34,167 bases of DNA. It comes from Methanosarcina sp. Ant1. GTDB lineage: Archaea; Halobacteriota; Methanosarcinia; Methanosarcinales; Methanosarcinaceae. Positions 7,398 to 15,880 of this stretch are shown here, in pieces; the stretch's first letter is position 1, and every line of letters starts with the position of its first letter. Below the pieces are notes generated by a model. The model was given only the letters and a program-made list of their open reading frames with translations, made no database searches and was not told where the DNA came from. Made by a program: the position numbers and the translations under genes. The stretch is taken from contig MDTP02000066.1 of NCBI GenBank assembly GCA_001714685.2, positions 1-34,167 of the forward strand, written 5' to 3'.

Positions 7398-7485
7398 GAC
7401 TTTCCCGTGCACCCGCGTGTATAGCTTTGCTTCGAAGGTATCTGAGGATCTAGTTGCCGACTTTCCCTCGCACCCGCGTGTATAG
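7398..7485. repeat. Two-unit CRISPR-like relic (27-bp repeats, 61-bp period)
   Basis: GACTTTCCCGTGCACCCGCG at 7398 and GACTTTCCCTCGCACCCGCG at 7459, each followed by TGTATAG, match at 25 of 27 positions. The 61-bp period equals the repeat-plus-spacer length typical of type I-E/I-F arrays. The core TTCCC-CGC-ACCC-GCG recalls the CCCCGC..GCGGGG hairpin of I-E repeats, but with a degraded right arm. No third unit or cas gene was found. It could also be a simple tandem duplication. Confidence 0.4.
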
Positions 7486-8025
7486 TGGTCACAGACAAAA
7501 GTTGTCCAACAGTGACCAAGCTGGATAACTCAAAAGAATCCCTGAAACTACTCAAATTCTGTTTCCTCCTGCCTACTACCTTCATTAGTTACTCTGTGAC
7601 TTGAACTTATAAATTAACTCAAAATTTTGTTATCTCCACTTCTTGCTTGGAGTCAATTGTGGAATACCTGGTCTTTCTGACATCTGGACCATCACCAAAA
7701 ATGGAGATCATTTTTACAAAACCGAGAATTTATTTTTATCTGAGTTTTCACATTAATAAGAGTTTCAGAACAACTTTCGCGATCATAAAACTCGATTGAT
7801 CATTCTGAGCTTGAAAATTCAAAGATTTAATTTTGAGTTTTGGGAGTAGCTCAATAAAAGAAATATCATACATGTAGTGTAAATGTTAGCATCAATTATG
7901 AGATGAAATGAAGTTTTGGCCGAATTCATTCATAATACGAGATATGAGATGTAATTTTGAGTTTCAGGACGGACTAAAAAAGAGGATGGCAAGCCTGAGA
8001 GCTTATTTTCACTTAAATTGAGGAT
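7486..8025. other. Intergenic region, no gene seen
   Basis: It contains TGGTCAC/GTGACCA, a 7-bp inverted repeat (about 7487-7520). A motif near 7820-7860 (TTCAAAGATTTAATTTTGAG, then TTTTGGGAGTAGCTCAATAAA) recurs in altered form at about 27480-27525. No reading frame with a start and protein-like composition was found. Confidence 0.35.
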
Positions 8026-9267
8026 TTATACGGAGTCATTTATACTTTTTTGCCCTCCAGCTATATGCCCCCTAATTTTCTGGAGTCTCTGTATTGCCCC
8101 TGATGCTCTCATGAACCTTCTGAAAATTATTATGGGCATATCAATACTGTCTTTTAAAAATGGTTTTATGTCTCTTTTATCGTAGACTGCAATGTAGCTT
8201 TCAGTGGAACTCCATATATTTTTCATAAATATAGGGAGATATTTTCTGCGCAGTATTAAATTTATAATTTCATGATTTAGATAAATAAAATGGATATCTT
8301 TATTCTTGACCTGAATCTGAGGATTTACATTTTTCCCTAGAGCATCAAGGTACTGGGCGTACTGTAGATTAACCCCTGAAAGATTCCCTACTCTGTGCCA
8401 CATCATTGAACGCAGGTTTATCTCCATAAGCTTGTATTTTTTGTCCCGTGAATCGTATTTGAATTCTGGCTCAGCAATCCCTTTTATATCCATTCCATTA
8501 AGGAGGGCTCTTCCCTGTATCCGAACTTCCTCTGGAGCTTTATTTGAGGCACTTGAAAAAACTCCGAAACTATCAGGATATTGAGCCAGTTTTTTTCCTG
8601 TCCACTCATTCAGGATTCTCCCTTTCAGATCTCTGTAAGCAACATAAGCATATAAGCAACTTTCATCCCCGGGGATAATTTCGGAAGCTAGAAATTTAAT
8701 TCCTGCATCCAGATAATTTTCTATCTTACTTTTTATATTCCTTAATTCTTCCGGCTTGTTTATCTTCATATTCCTGAAGATCCTAATCTTCAGGTCCTCC
8801 CTTTGTGCTGGCTTCAATAGTATGGGAAATTGAATTAATCCAATTTTTTCCAGGTCTTTTTTTTCTTGAATATATATTGTTTTAGGATAGGGAATGCCTA
8901 GCTGCTCGCAATAAGAGTACTGAACAAATTTATCTAGGCATACTAGCAGGTTTTCTTGGTTAAAAGGCAAAAAGCAGAATGAACTTATCTTATTATAGAG
9001 TTTATGCAGATTCTCAAGCTGAAGGTCATTTGTTGGAAATACCACAATTTTTTCATACTCTTCATGAAGTCTTTTAATCTCTCCATACAAGCTTTCTGGG
9101 GTATCGTTGATAAGCACAAATTTTTTTATTTTATTGCTGTATGAAGCTGATTCTCTGCAACATCCAAAAAGAATTATTTCTTCCACTTTTTTCTCATGCA
9201 ATTCCTGAATTATCGAATATCCATTGACGTTCCCTCCAAGAATCAATGCACAGCTACTTTTTTTCAT
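8026..9267 (-). CDS. ATP-grasp superfamily ligase, unknown substrate
   Basis: The 413-aa protein has an N-terminal preATP-grasp domain (ALILGGNVNGYSIIQELHEK) and an ATP-grasp fold from about residue 110 to 310. Visible elements are the ATP-binding Lys strand (FPILLKPAQRED), the ASEIIPGDES segment and the metal-binding end KLMEINLRSM. The domain order and size resemble carboxylate-amine ligases of the D-aspartate ligase / surface-polymer type. The C-terminal 100 residues are basic with hydrophobic patches and may contact the membrane. The ATG is preceded by AAGGAG. It stands alone, with low-GC codon use and no operon partners, next to a broken surface-protein gene, so a surface role or horizontal origin is possible but not shown. 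Confidence 0.75.
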   Translation of the reverse strand: MKKSSCALILGGNVNGYSIIQELHEKKVEEIILFGCCRESASYSNKIKKFVLINDTPESLYGEIKRLHEEYEKIVVFPTNDLQLENLHKLYNKISSFCFLPFNQENLLVCLDKFVQYSYCEQLGIPYPKTIYIQEKKDLEKIGLIQFPILLKPAQREDLKIRIFRNMKINKPEELRNIKSKIENYLDAGIKFLASEIIPGDESCLYAYVAYRDLKGRILNEWTGKKLAQYPDSFGVFSSASNKAPEEVRIQGRALLNGMDIKGIAEPEFKYDSRDKKYKLMEINLRSMMWHRVGNLSGVNLQYAQYLDALGKNVNPQIQVKNKDIHFIYLNHEIINLILRRKYLPIFMKNIWSSTESYIAVYDKRDIKPFLKDSIDMPIIIFRRFMRASGAIQRLQKIRGHIAGGQKSINDSV

Positions 9268-9651
9268 ACTATGAACTCCTTCTGCCGTAAACGTAGATTT
9301 TCAGAGGGTAATGGTTTATTTTCGGTGTTAACATTCAAATTTTCCATTATTTTATTTTTCACTCATCTTCCTACAAAATCAGGTTTTCACAAATTTCTTA
9401 AAGTTGCCATGACATAATAAATTCAGCATAAGCATCATGATTAACCTTATTTTTTAATCAAAATCAATTCATCAAGGTAAAATAAATTCTTCAAAATCGG
9501 GTTTCCTGCTAGATCCACGTTTATAAGTTTTCATTATTTGTATATGTTTATATGTATATCTCTTTTTATATTTTTCTCAAAAACTGACTTATTTAACTTT
9601 TTACTGAGTTTTATGTGATTGACATAACCGAAAACAATATTATAGTCAAGG
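9268..9651. other. AT-rich intergenic region, no intact gene
   Basis: No supported gene. The last part (from about 9618) may already belong to the decayed surface-protein gene that follows, as protein-like codons appear in more than one frame. Confidence 0.3.
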
Positions 9652-10040
9652 GTGAGCGTAGGAACAAATCCTATGCCTTCGGACAATTATATATTCAATT
9701 CAGCACCAGAAAATATGATAATATTTACCGCTTTTTCAATCTACATTTCAAGGGAAGCACCATTAAAAGTGATATTTACCGATAAAAACACTGGATCACC
9801 TACTTGTTGGTCTAGGAATTTGGAGAAGGAAATAATTCAACAGAGCAGAATCCAATGCATACATACTCTGCAGCAGGAAATTACACAGTAAAGCTTACAG
9901 CAAGCAATGCCGGTAGAAAGGATACAAATACAAGCGAAATAATAGTACAAGGTGCTCCCCCAAAGATCCCTGGCGGATTCAATTCTTTGATTTTTGTAAT
10001 GATTGTATCGTATCTCTGTAAAAAGTCAGCCAGAAACTAG
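9652..10040 (+). pseudogene. Frameshifted PKD-domain surface protein remnant
   Basis: Two adjoining frames together encode one PKD domain. The first carries APLKVIFTDKNTGSPTCWS; after a one-base loss near 9815-9825 the second carries GEGNNSTEQNPMHTYSAAG, NYTVKLTASNAGRKD and TSEIIVQG. The rest is a short Pro-Gly linker and a hydrophobic tail (SLIFVMIVSYLC then KKSARN), which looks like the C-terminal membrane anchor of Methanosarcina surface proteins. Upstream N-terminal domains are missing or unrecognisable. PKD domains in this group lie in large S-layer-associated or adhesive proteins. Both the frameshift and the lost N-terminus argue for a dead gene. Confidence 0.65.
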
Positions 10041-10130
10041 TGTCGCGTCAATTGCCAAGTATTTAATAATTGTGAATGATTATAATCGATTTCATACGCA
10101 GTTTCTTGGTTAAAGCGACCCGAGTGCTTC

Positions 10131-10194
10131 GATTCCAAAATAAACGCATAATTCTGTAGATACTTTTAGTTTTGAACTAAAATATCTCCATTAA
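10131..10194 (+). repeat. Dispersed ~64-bp repeat, copy 1
   Basis: GATTCCAAAATAAACGCATA and the following bases to the ATTAA near 10194 recur with few changes at 19860-19922, where the copy abuts a MITE. The same first bases also appear in weaker form near 34120. Noncoding; possibly an end of a decayed insertion element. Confidence 0.5.
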
Positions 10195-10261
10195 AATTAC
10201 CCGAGGCTCTATAAGCCCCGCCAGCAAGGTCGGGAACGGAAAAGCCTAATCAAGAAACCAT

Positions 10262-10341
10262 AACCGCGGAAAACGCGGAAAACGCGGAAATAATTGTACC
10301 CTTGGTTTCTTAATTCTGTGTCTTCCGTGTTTTCAGCGGTT
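10262..10341. repeat. REP-like palindrome with CGCGGAAAA tandem units
   Basis: AACCGCGGAAAACGCGGAA (10262-10280) pairs with TTCCGTGTTTTCAGCGGTT (10323-10341) at 17 of 19 positions, and AAGAAACCA/TGGTTTCTT pairs nearby. Inside are three direct copies of CGCGGAAA. The shape is that of a repetitive extragenic palindrome or a structured RNA; no gene is encoded. Confidence 0.5.
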
Positions 10342-10577
10342 TTCAAAAATAAAAGTTGCTCTGGCTCCCCCTCCTCTGCGAGCACATGGTATGTTAGCGC
10401 CACCGCTGGCAATTCCGAAAAAGAAGACAAAACCTGATATGAATTACGATTTCAAACAGAAATATTTACACTTAAATAACACTGGTTTCTGTAACTACGG
10501 AAAAAATGGACAAGTTCACTTCAGACTTTATAATCACAGAAAACGCGTAAAGCATGGAAATAAACTGTAAACTGTAA

Positions 10578-10705
10578 TTAGTCCTCTTGAGCGAAGCGAA
10601 AAGGACCTCGTGCTGTTGCACTTGCAGTGCAACTCCCAGAAATCTCCGATTTTCTGTGATCCCGAAGCGAAACTCGGGTAGCGAAACTCGGGTGAGGCAC
10701 AATTC
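10578..10705. repeat. Structured intergenic segment with hairpins and a tandem repeat
   Basis: It contains GTCCT/AGGAC (10581-10606), a perfect 8-bp stem with a 3-base loop (GTTGCACT tgc AGTGCAAC, 10615-10633), and GCGAAACTCGGGT repeated at 10667 and 10681. It sits just ahead of nob1 and may be a REP cluster or leader structure. No protein is supported here. Confidence 0.4.
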
Positions 10706-10755
10706 GGGATTGAGAAGCCAATGGATTATATACTAAAAAAGATAAGAGAAGGAAA

Positions 10756-11256
10756 ATGACCTGTTACATAACAGACTCTGCAGTTTTTATAATGGGGAAC
10801 TGCAATTTAGATTGTTCGCTGATGATTACCGTCCCTTCTGTTGCGGATGAATTAAAGAGCAGGGACGCCGTGCTTCGTTTTGATCTTGCAAAAGAAGCAG
10901 GCTTACGTGTGGAATGGCCAGAACCTGAAATGGTAAAAGAGGTTAGGAAAAAGGCTGAGCAGACCCGGGACTCAGAAGAGCTCTCAAAAACAGATATAGA
11001 AATCCTTGCAAAAGCTCTTGAGCACAGGGACAGGGGAATACTGCTTACGGATGATTATGCAGTCCAGAATGTTGCCGTACAGCTTGGGATTCAGGTTAAG
11101 CCTATTGCCCAGAAAAAGATTAGGGACATCATTATCTGGCAAAAGCAGTGTACTGGATGCAGAAAAACGTTTGATAAGGGGGATGTCTGCCTCATCTGCG
11201 GCTCTGCTCTTAAGAAAAAGAGGAAAAAAATTATAAAAGAAAAGATTCAATCTTAA
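10756..11256 (+). CDS. nob1: Nob1-like rRNA-processing endonuclease (PIN + zinc ribbon)
   Basis: The 166-aa protein combines a PIN nuclease domain and a C-terminal zinc ribbon, the standard archaeal Nob1 layout. Nob1 cuts the 3' end of pre-16S rRNA during small-subunit maturation. Acidic metal-binding residues are visible: Asp7 in YITDSAVF, the SKTDIEIL segment around residue 78 and LLTDDYAVQN around residue 97. The zinc ribbon is CTGCRKTF followed by CLICGS. The ATG is preceded by AGAGAAGGAAA. The C-terminal KKKRKKIIKEK tail probably contacts RNA. Length matches the family. No operon partner is close; the next gene starts 180 bp downstream on the same strand. Confidence 0.9.
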   Translation: MTCYITDSAVFIMGNCNLDCSLMITVPSVADELKSRDAVLRFDLAKEAGLRVEWPEPEMVKEVRKKAEQTRDSEELSKTDIEILAKALEHRDRGILLTDDYAVQNVAVQLGIQVKPIAQKKIRDIIIWQKQCTGCRKTFDKGDVCLICGSALKKKRKKIIKEKIQS

Positions 11257-11436
11257 ACTGAAGAAAAAGATATAACGCTTGATAGTATTATACTGTCTTA
11301 ATTGAGAAAACATAAACTTGAATAAAGTTTTTCAGGCAGTATTCCAGGCAAGAATCATAAGTATAATTGTAACTGTAGAACTGTAATACTGCGCCGGAAA
11401 TACAGCCGGATAAAAATATCAGGTGGGAATGGAGGC

Positions 11437-12051
11437 ATGAAGAATATAGAAGATTTAATCCAGAAAGCTGTAGAACTGCAGAGTAACGGGCTTGTTACCG
11501 GCCAGATTGCCGATGAACTCAACGTTTCAAGAGAAACGGTTACCTGGCTTTTAACCCGTTCAAAAAAAGAAGTAACAGCACCTGCTCCAAAAGATATTTC
11601 TGTAAACTGGAGCAGTATAGGGAAAAGTGCTATACGTCTCCACTACATCTCGCTTGCACTCTGCGACATGGTGAAGGAGACCCTGAAAAAAACAAACGCT
11701 GAAGTAGACGTGGTCGTTGGAGTTGCCGCCAGTGGTATTCCCCTGGCAAGCATGATGGCAAATGAACTGGGTGCAGACTTCGCCCTCTATCATTCCCGTA
11801 AAGGGCAGGATACAATCCAGCCGGGCCAGAAAGGGACCATAAGCAGAAATTTTGGAACCGTTGCCGGTAAAAACTGCGTAATCGTGGACGATGTTATTAC
11901 CACCGGTTCAACCACCATGGAAGTCATTGAACAGCTGAGAGAAATGGATGCAAAACCAAGAGTTGTAGTGGTTTTGGTGGACAAAAAAGGTGCAGATACA
12001 ATCGCTAATGTTCCGATTCAGTCTCTTGTAAAAATTGTACGTTTGGACTGA
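11437..12051 (+). CDS. gfcR: GfcR-like transcriptional regulator (HTH + PRTase domain)
   Basis: The 204-aa protein has an N-terminal helix-turn-helix ([20 protein letters not shown], residues 20-39) and a type I phosphoribosyltransferase domain with the PRPP loop [13 protein letters not shown] near residue 150. Proteins of this layout are often labelled orotate phosphoribosyltransferase-like, but the haloarchaeal homologue GfcR works as a transcription regulator of sugar metabolism. The HTH makes regulation more likely than catalysis. The start is secure: GGAGG lies four bases before the ATG. A strong hairpin follows at 12096-12122, so the gene is probably monocistronic. Its targets in a methanogen cannot be read from this window. 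Confidence 0.85.
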   Translation: MKNIEDLIQKAVELQSNGLVTGQIADELNVSRETVTWLLTRSKKEVTAPAPKDISVNWSSIGKSAIRLHYISLALCDMVKETLKKTNAEVDVVVGVAASGIPLASMMANELGADFALYHSRKGQDTIQPGQKGTISRNFGTVAGKNCVIVDDVITTGSTTMEVIEQLREMDAKPRVVVVLVDKKGADTIANVPIQSLVKIVRLD

Positions 12052-12095
12052 AAAGATAAAATATGGACAAAAAGTAAAAACGATTTACTTGTACT

Positions 12096-12122
12096 GAAAG
12101 CCTTTCCGAGGGGAAGGCTTTC
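12096..12122 (+). terminator. Strong 12-bp stem hairpin after gfcR-like gene
   Basis: GAAAGCCTTTCC gag GGGAAGGCTTTC forms a 12-bp stem (one G-T pair) with a 3-base loop, 45 bp after the stop, followed by an A/T-rich tract. It has the shape of an intrinsic terminator or 3'-end stabiliser. In archaea, T-tracts matter more than hairpins, so the terminator role is inferred. Confidence 0.5.
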
Positions 12123-12130
12123 TAAAATTT

Positions 12131-12190
12131 AAAGCTGTTTTTAAGCTATTTGTAAGCTATTTTTAAAGCTGTTTTTAAGCTATTTTTAAA
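12131..12190. repeat. Degenerate tandem repeat AAGCT(G/A)TTTTTA
   Basis: Five to six units of AAGCTGTTTTT / AAGCTATTTTTA follow one another in noncoding DNA between the gfcR-like hairpin and the convergent recJ-like gene. The rest of the gap to 12404 shows no gene. Confidence 0.55.
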
Positions 12191-12404
12191 GATATAAAAT
12201 CAATTAAAATAATTTGATATATTCTTTTATCCCTTAACGGAAGCTTTTTCATGTTTTTGATAGACAGAGTTTCACAGCATAATAAAATAAGATTTTAAAT
12301 TCGTAAAAAGCTGCACGAAGCTTCGCATAAAAAAGAGATCTCTTCCTTCATCCGCAGGAGTCACGGTAAAGGGAGCTAAGGAAAAAGAGGCTTGTTAAAG
12401 CCTT

Positions 12405-14537
12405 TTAATACTCAACTTCCGTAGATGCTATCTTTTCTGTAAGCTTTGACAACACTTCGGTCCTCATTCCTTCTACAAACTTGATACTGCCAACGACAAG
12501 ATGCCCTCCTCCACTGACGCCTGCACCTTTCATTTCTTCCCTGAGCTCCCTGACAATCATCGGGATATTCATAAGAACACCTTTGGAACGAATGACAGCA
12601 AAGTCAGGACCGTATCCCAGAGTGACCAATGGTTTGTTCGGATTCCTTTTGGTAAGTACATCGTGAACTTCTCCAGAGGTCTTTCCTGGTGGCGGGAAGG
12701 TGAATTTCTGGGCGTAGTTTTCGACGTCTATCACATTCATGATAACCCCATTTGCCAGATTCTGAGACTTGACGTTAAAGAGACAGATCTCAAGCTGCTC
12801 CCTGATCATTGTATTTGCCTGTTCGCAGAGCAGGGAAACCAAATTTGTATGGATATCGTGATCACCCAGATCCAGTATATCGTCGATAATGCCCTTTCCA
12901 CTGCTAAACCTAAGCCAGAACTGTTCATAATCCAGAGCCAGAGCCATTTCCTTCAATTCTTCAAGAGTATAGCGGTCCGAGGCAAGCGATATATACCTTC
13001 CAGCCTCTGGAGCCTCCGAGCGGTCCCCTACTGCTGAAACTGCAGGAAGATGCTTTATTGTATCACTGACGCTGGGATTGATCATACGAGCGACCTCAGC
13101 ACATAGCATACCTGCTGTAACCCCGAAATCTCCTCCCACGTGTGCAGGGTTTACGTGCCCTATCAGGTACTGATCAACGATTTCGTCCGGATGATGGTGG
13201 TCAATTACAAGCATACCGATGCCATAAACTTTGGCCTGGCGCATAGAGGGAACATCTTCTTCGGTTGACCCGTTGTCCACCAGGATTACAAGAGGCATTT
13301 TCTGCCCGTGCCTGGAGGAGTCTTCAAGCGCAAAAGAAATATCCCTTGTAACGTCTGCAAGCTCATAAAAAGGAGCCTTTGACGGAGCACGCTTGTAGAA
13401 ATAATATTCTGCATCAGCTCCACCGATTTCCGTAATAAGGGGTAGGATTGCCCGCTCAATTGCAATTGCTGAGGTAATCCCATCGGCGTCGGCATGATGC
13501 CTTAGAATGATTGGCGTTGAATGGAGAATCGCTTTTTTTATTTCTTTGGCGACGTGAAGCATCCTGGGTTTGAGCTTTTCCATTATATCGCTTTGGATCA
13601 GGAAGGGAATATCAGCAGGTGCCGCCTTTTCCTCAATGACCTTCTCAACTCTTTCCCTGACAGTTGCCGCCTTCTCTCCTGTAAGCAGCTTCATACTCAT
13701 GACTTCGATCTGAATCTGATCATCCCGCAGAGTCACTTCTCCAGTGATCGAAACAATCATTCCTGCGTCGATATGTGGATAAGAACGTTTCCCCGCACTC
13801 TCAAAAGCCGCACAGGGAACAAAGCCCCCTTCGTCGCTAATTGTGAAAATAGTGGGGCCGCTTGTCTGCTTTACCTGGATGACCTCTCCTTCGATTCGGA
13901 CGAGCCTGCCCTTCATACTGGGGTCTATTTTGGATGAGTTCTTAAGTGGAAGCTCTTTTTCAAGCTCGATAGTTTCGTATTTTGTAAGTGTTTTAGGGAT
14001 CAGATCAAGCTTTCCTCCGGTTTTGATGCTTTTTACCAGTACAATCACGGCCTCCCCCACTTCAGGCGGGATTCCAATATTGCTGGAATGCATAAGCCCC
14101 CTTACATGGGGATTAAGGTCCACAAAGACCCCGAAAGATGCTGTACTGCTTACTATGCCATGGTAAAGTTTTCCTGCCTCCACGTCCTTAAGGTCGCAGG
14201 ATTCATCAAGAGCATAGACATACTGGGAACGGAAACATGAATCGCATATCTCATCCTCGGTATCCCGAGATTCAGAAATGCGAGCTCCACAAACCTTGCA
14301 GACATATATCCTCCCAAGCCCCTCGCAGGTTTCACAGGGTGTATTCACTTCAATACTTCCAGTACCCTTACATTTCTCACATGCTGCACCGCTTTTCAAT
14401 AAACTGTCAATATCTTTCTCCGAAATTTTCATGAAATCTATTGATTTTGACTTGCCTTTTCCCTTGCATTGAGGGCAGATATCAGTTGAAATAACTTCAT
14501 AGCCACGTCCGTGGCACTCTGGACATTCCTTACTCAT
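12405..14537 (-). CDS. RecJ-like DHH phosphoesterase with DnaJ-type zinc knuckles, S1 and OB domains
   Basis: About 710 aa. N-terminus: four CxxCxGxG knuckles (CPECHGRG, CPQCKGKG, CEKCKGTG, CETCEGLG), then a CxxC pair ribbon (CKVCGAR...CDSC). Next come an S1 RNA-binding domain (KLYHGIVSSTASFGVFVDL, about 120-190) and an OB fold (RLVRIEGEVIQV, about 215-290). The DHH catalytic core follows, with RHHADADGITS, LVDNGS, LVIDHHHPDE and VGDRSE, then a DHHA1-like tail with VSGGGHLVVGS. All metal-binding motifs look intact. This is the standard archaeal RecJ-like layout; family members are nucleases or oligonucleotide phosphodiesterases in replication or RNA turnover. Start chosen at ATG 14537 (MSKECPECHG), preceded by GGTGTTGATATTA; the ATG 14 codons upstream adds a basic stretch unlike the family. 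Confidence 0.88.
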   Translation of the reverse strand: MSKECPECHGRGYEVISTDICPQCKGKGKSKSIDFMKISEKDIDSLLKSGAACEKCKGTGSIEVNTPCETCEGLGRIYVCKVCGARISESRDTEDEICDSCFRSQYVYALDESCDLKDVEAGKLYHGIVSSTASFGVFVDLNPHVRGLMHSSNIGIPPEVGEAVIVLVKSIKTGGKLDLIPKTLTKYETIELEKELPLKNSSKIDPSMKGRLVRIEGEVIQVKQTSGPTIFTISDEGGFVPCAAFESAGKRSYPHIDAGMIVSITGEVTLRDDQIQIEVMSMKLLTGEKAATVRERVEKVIEEKAAPADIPFLIQSDIMEKLKPRMLHVAKEIKKAILHSTPIILRHHADADGITSAIAIERAILPLITEIGGADAEYYFYKRAPSKAPFYELADVTRDISFALEDSSRHGQKMPLVILVDNGSTEEDVPSMRQAKVYGIGMLVIDHHHPDEIVDQYLIGHVNPAHVGGDFGVTAGMLCAEVARMINPSVSDTIKHLPAVSAVGDRSEAPEAGRYISLASDRYTLEELKEMALALDYEQFWLRFSSGKGIIDDILDLGDHDIHTNLVSLLCEQANTMIREQLEICLFNVKSQNLANGVIMNVIDVENYAQKFTFPPPGKTSGEVHDVLTKRNPNKPLVTLGYGPDFAVIRSKGVLMNIPMIVRELREEMKGAGVSGGGHLVVGSIKFVEGMRTEVLSKLTEKIASTEVEY

Positions 14538-14636
14538 TAATATCAACACCGTGGTTCTTCCGAACCTGCGTTTTCTCAATCTACTGTTTTTTATATTGAA
14601 AATAAACTTTCGAATCTGATCGCTCGATTTCTCTTT

Positions 14637-14801
14637 TTATGCCTTGAAGTCTACGATTAACTGTGTGGCCTTATCCAGCCGAAAATCGATACCTTTCCGG
14701 TCCTTTCTTTCCCTGTTTATCCGCTTTTCTTTTTTTGTATCTATGTTCCAGATAAGCATTTTTAGAAGCGACAGTTTGTCAGATACGGCTCTAAGCAGCA
14801 T
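14637..14801 (-). CDS. Possible 54-aa basic protein
   Basis: A 54-codon frame (MLLRAVSDKLSLLKMLIWNI, then a KKEKRINRERKDRKG stretch and ATQLIVDFKA) lies about 100 bp upstream of the recJ-like gene on the same strand. The composition is helical and strongly basic, and codon choice resembles neighbours. The ribosome binding site is weak. It could be a small nucleic-acid-binding protein or a gene remnant. Confidence 0.3.
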   Translation of the reverse strand: MLLRAVSDKLSLLKMLIWNIDTKKEKRINRERKDRKGIDFRLDKATQLIVDFKA

Positions 14802-15010
14802 CCGTAAGTTCCCGCAACTCCATAATATGCGTCTGGCATTTGCCGTTTCTCAGGATAGTTTCTCAAGAATCTGGAAAACTACAGTCCATGAAAGACCCGG
14901 AGCACGAAAGTAATTATATAGTTTTGCAGATATTTATAGAGATTGTAAAGTACAAAACATATGATTACGAATGCTCCATTGATGGGGAGTTTTAATATCT
15001 TCTCCAAATA

Positions 15011-15030
15011 AATAATAATTAATTATTATT
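15011..15030. promoter_or_regulatory. 20-bp perfect AT palindrome upstream of the slipin gene
   Basis: AATAATAATTAATTATTATT is its own reverse complement and lies about 45 bp before the slipin start, in the region where a TATA box and operator would be expected. It could be the core promoter or a regulator site; the low complexity of the sequence weakens the case. Confidence 0.3.
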
Positions 15031-15072
15031 AATTCTAATTTAAATATTAATGGAACAAGAGGTCATAAAATT

Positions 15073-15855
15073 ATGGTTGATTTCACCAGTGAATTATTAT
15101 TTCCTGTATTAATAGTTGTATTATTAATACTCTCACAATCTATAAAAATGGTTAATGAATATGAGAGGGTAGTTATTTTCAGGCTAGGTCGTCTTAGCGG
15201 AGTGAAAGGACCCGGGGTTTTCCTTATCATTCCGTTTGTTGATAAAGCGATTAAGATAGATCTGAGAGTTGTTACCATTGATATCCCTAAACAGGCAGTT
15301 ATCACAAGGGACAACGTAACGGTTGAAGTGGACGCTGTTGTTTATTACAAGGTAGTTGAGCCAGGAGCCGCTATAACTAAGGTTGAAAACTACATGTTTG
15401 CGACTTCTACCCTTTCACAGACCACCCTTAGAGACGTGCTGGGTCAGATGGAACTTGACGAACTACTTTCGGAAAGGGAACAAATCAACAAGCGAATTCA
15501 GGAACTTCTGGATGTATATACCGATCCATGGGGAATCAAGGTCACAGGGGTCACGATCAGGGATGTATCCTTGCCGGAGAATATGAAAAGAGCAATTGCC
15601 AAACAGGCTGAAGCCGAGAGAGAAAAGCGTTCCAGAATCATCCTTGCGGAAGGAGAATCCCAGGCTGCCAAGAAAATGACAGAAGCCGCGGCTCTCTATG
15701 AGGGAATACCCACAGCGATCAAACTGAGGGAGCTGCAAACTTTAGCCGAGATTGCCAGAGAAAAGAATCTCATAGTGGTTACAATGTCCCAAGCTCTTGA
15801 AACCGGGAACATAGCAGCCATATCTCAGGCTATTTCTAGAAGGAAAGAACAATAA
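15073..15855 (+). CDS. Slipin (stomatin/SPFH-domain membrane protein)
   Basis: The 260-aa protein has one N-terminal membrane helix (about residues 8-25), then the SPFH signature EYERVVIFRLGRLSGVKGPG and an SPFH/band-7 domain to about residue 190. A coiled-coil region rich in AEAEREKRSRIILAEGE comes next, and an oligomerisation segment (IVVTMSQALETGNIAAISQA) ends the protein. Slipins assemble into membrane rings and in archaea pair with an NfeD-type serine protease that cuts their C-terminal hydrophobic region. The very next gene is that protease, 25 bp downstream, so the two form an operon. The ATG follows AGAGGTCATAAAATT. Confidence 0.92.
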   Translation: MVDFTSELLFPVLIVVLLILSQSIKMVNEYERVVIFRLGRLSGVKGPGVFLIIPFVDKAIKIDLRVVTIDIPKQAVITRDNVTVEVDAVVYYKVVEPGAAITKVENYMFATSTLSQTTLRDVLGQMELDELLSEREQINKRIQELLDVYTDPWGIKVTGVTIRDVSLPENMKRAIAKQAEAEREKRSRIILAEGESQAAKKMTEAAALYEGIPTAIKLRELQTLAEIAREKNLIVVTMSQALETGNIAAISQAISRRKEQ

Positions 15856-15880
15856 AGGCGAAAGAAGAGTCTGAAGGAAA

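Noticed and set aside
7241-7585. 114-aa minus-strand frame over the 88-aa gene and CRISPR-like relic
   Set aside because: It overlaps a better-supported gene on the other strand and crosses the repeats; no ribosome binding site.
10209-10430. 73-aa minus-strand frame
   Set aside because: It translates the REP-like repeat and flanks; the FRVFRVFRG pattern comes from tandem repeats.
14644-14913. 89-aa plus-strand frame upstream of the slipin gene
   Set aside because: Ser/Phe-rich shadow of the minus-strand 54-aa candidate; no ribosome binding site.
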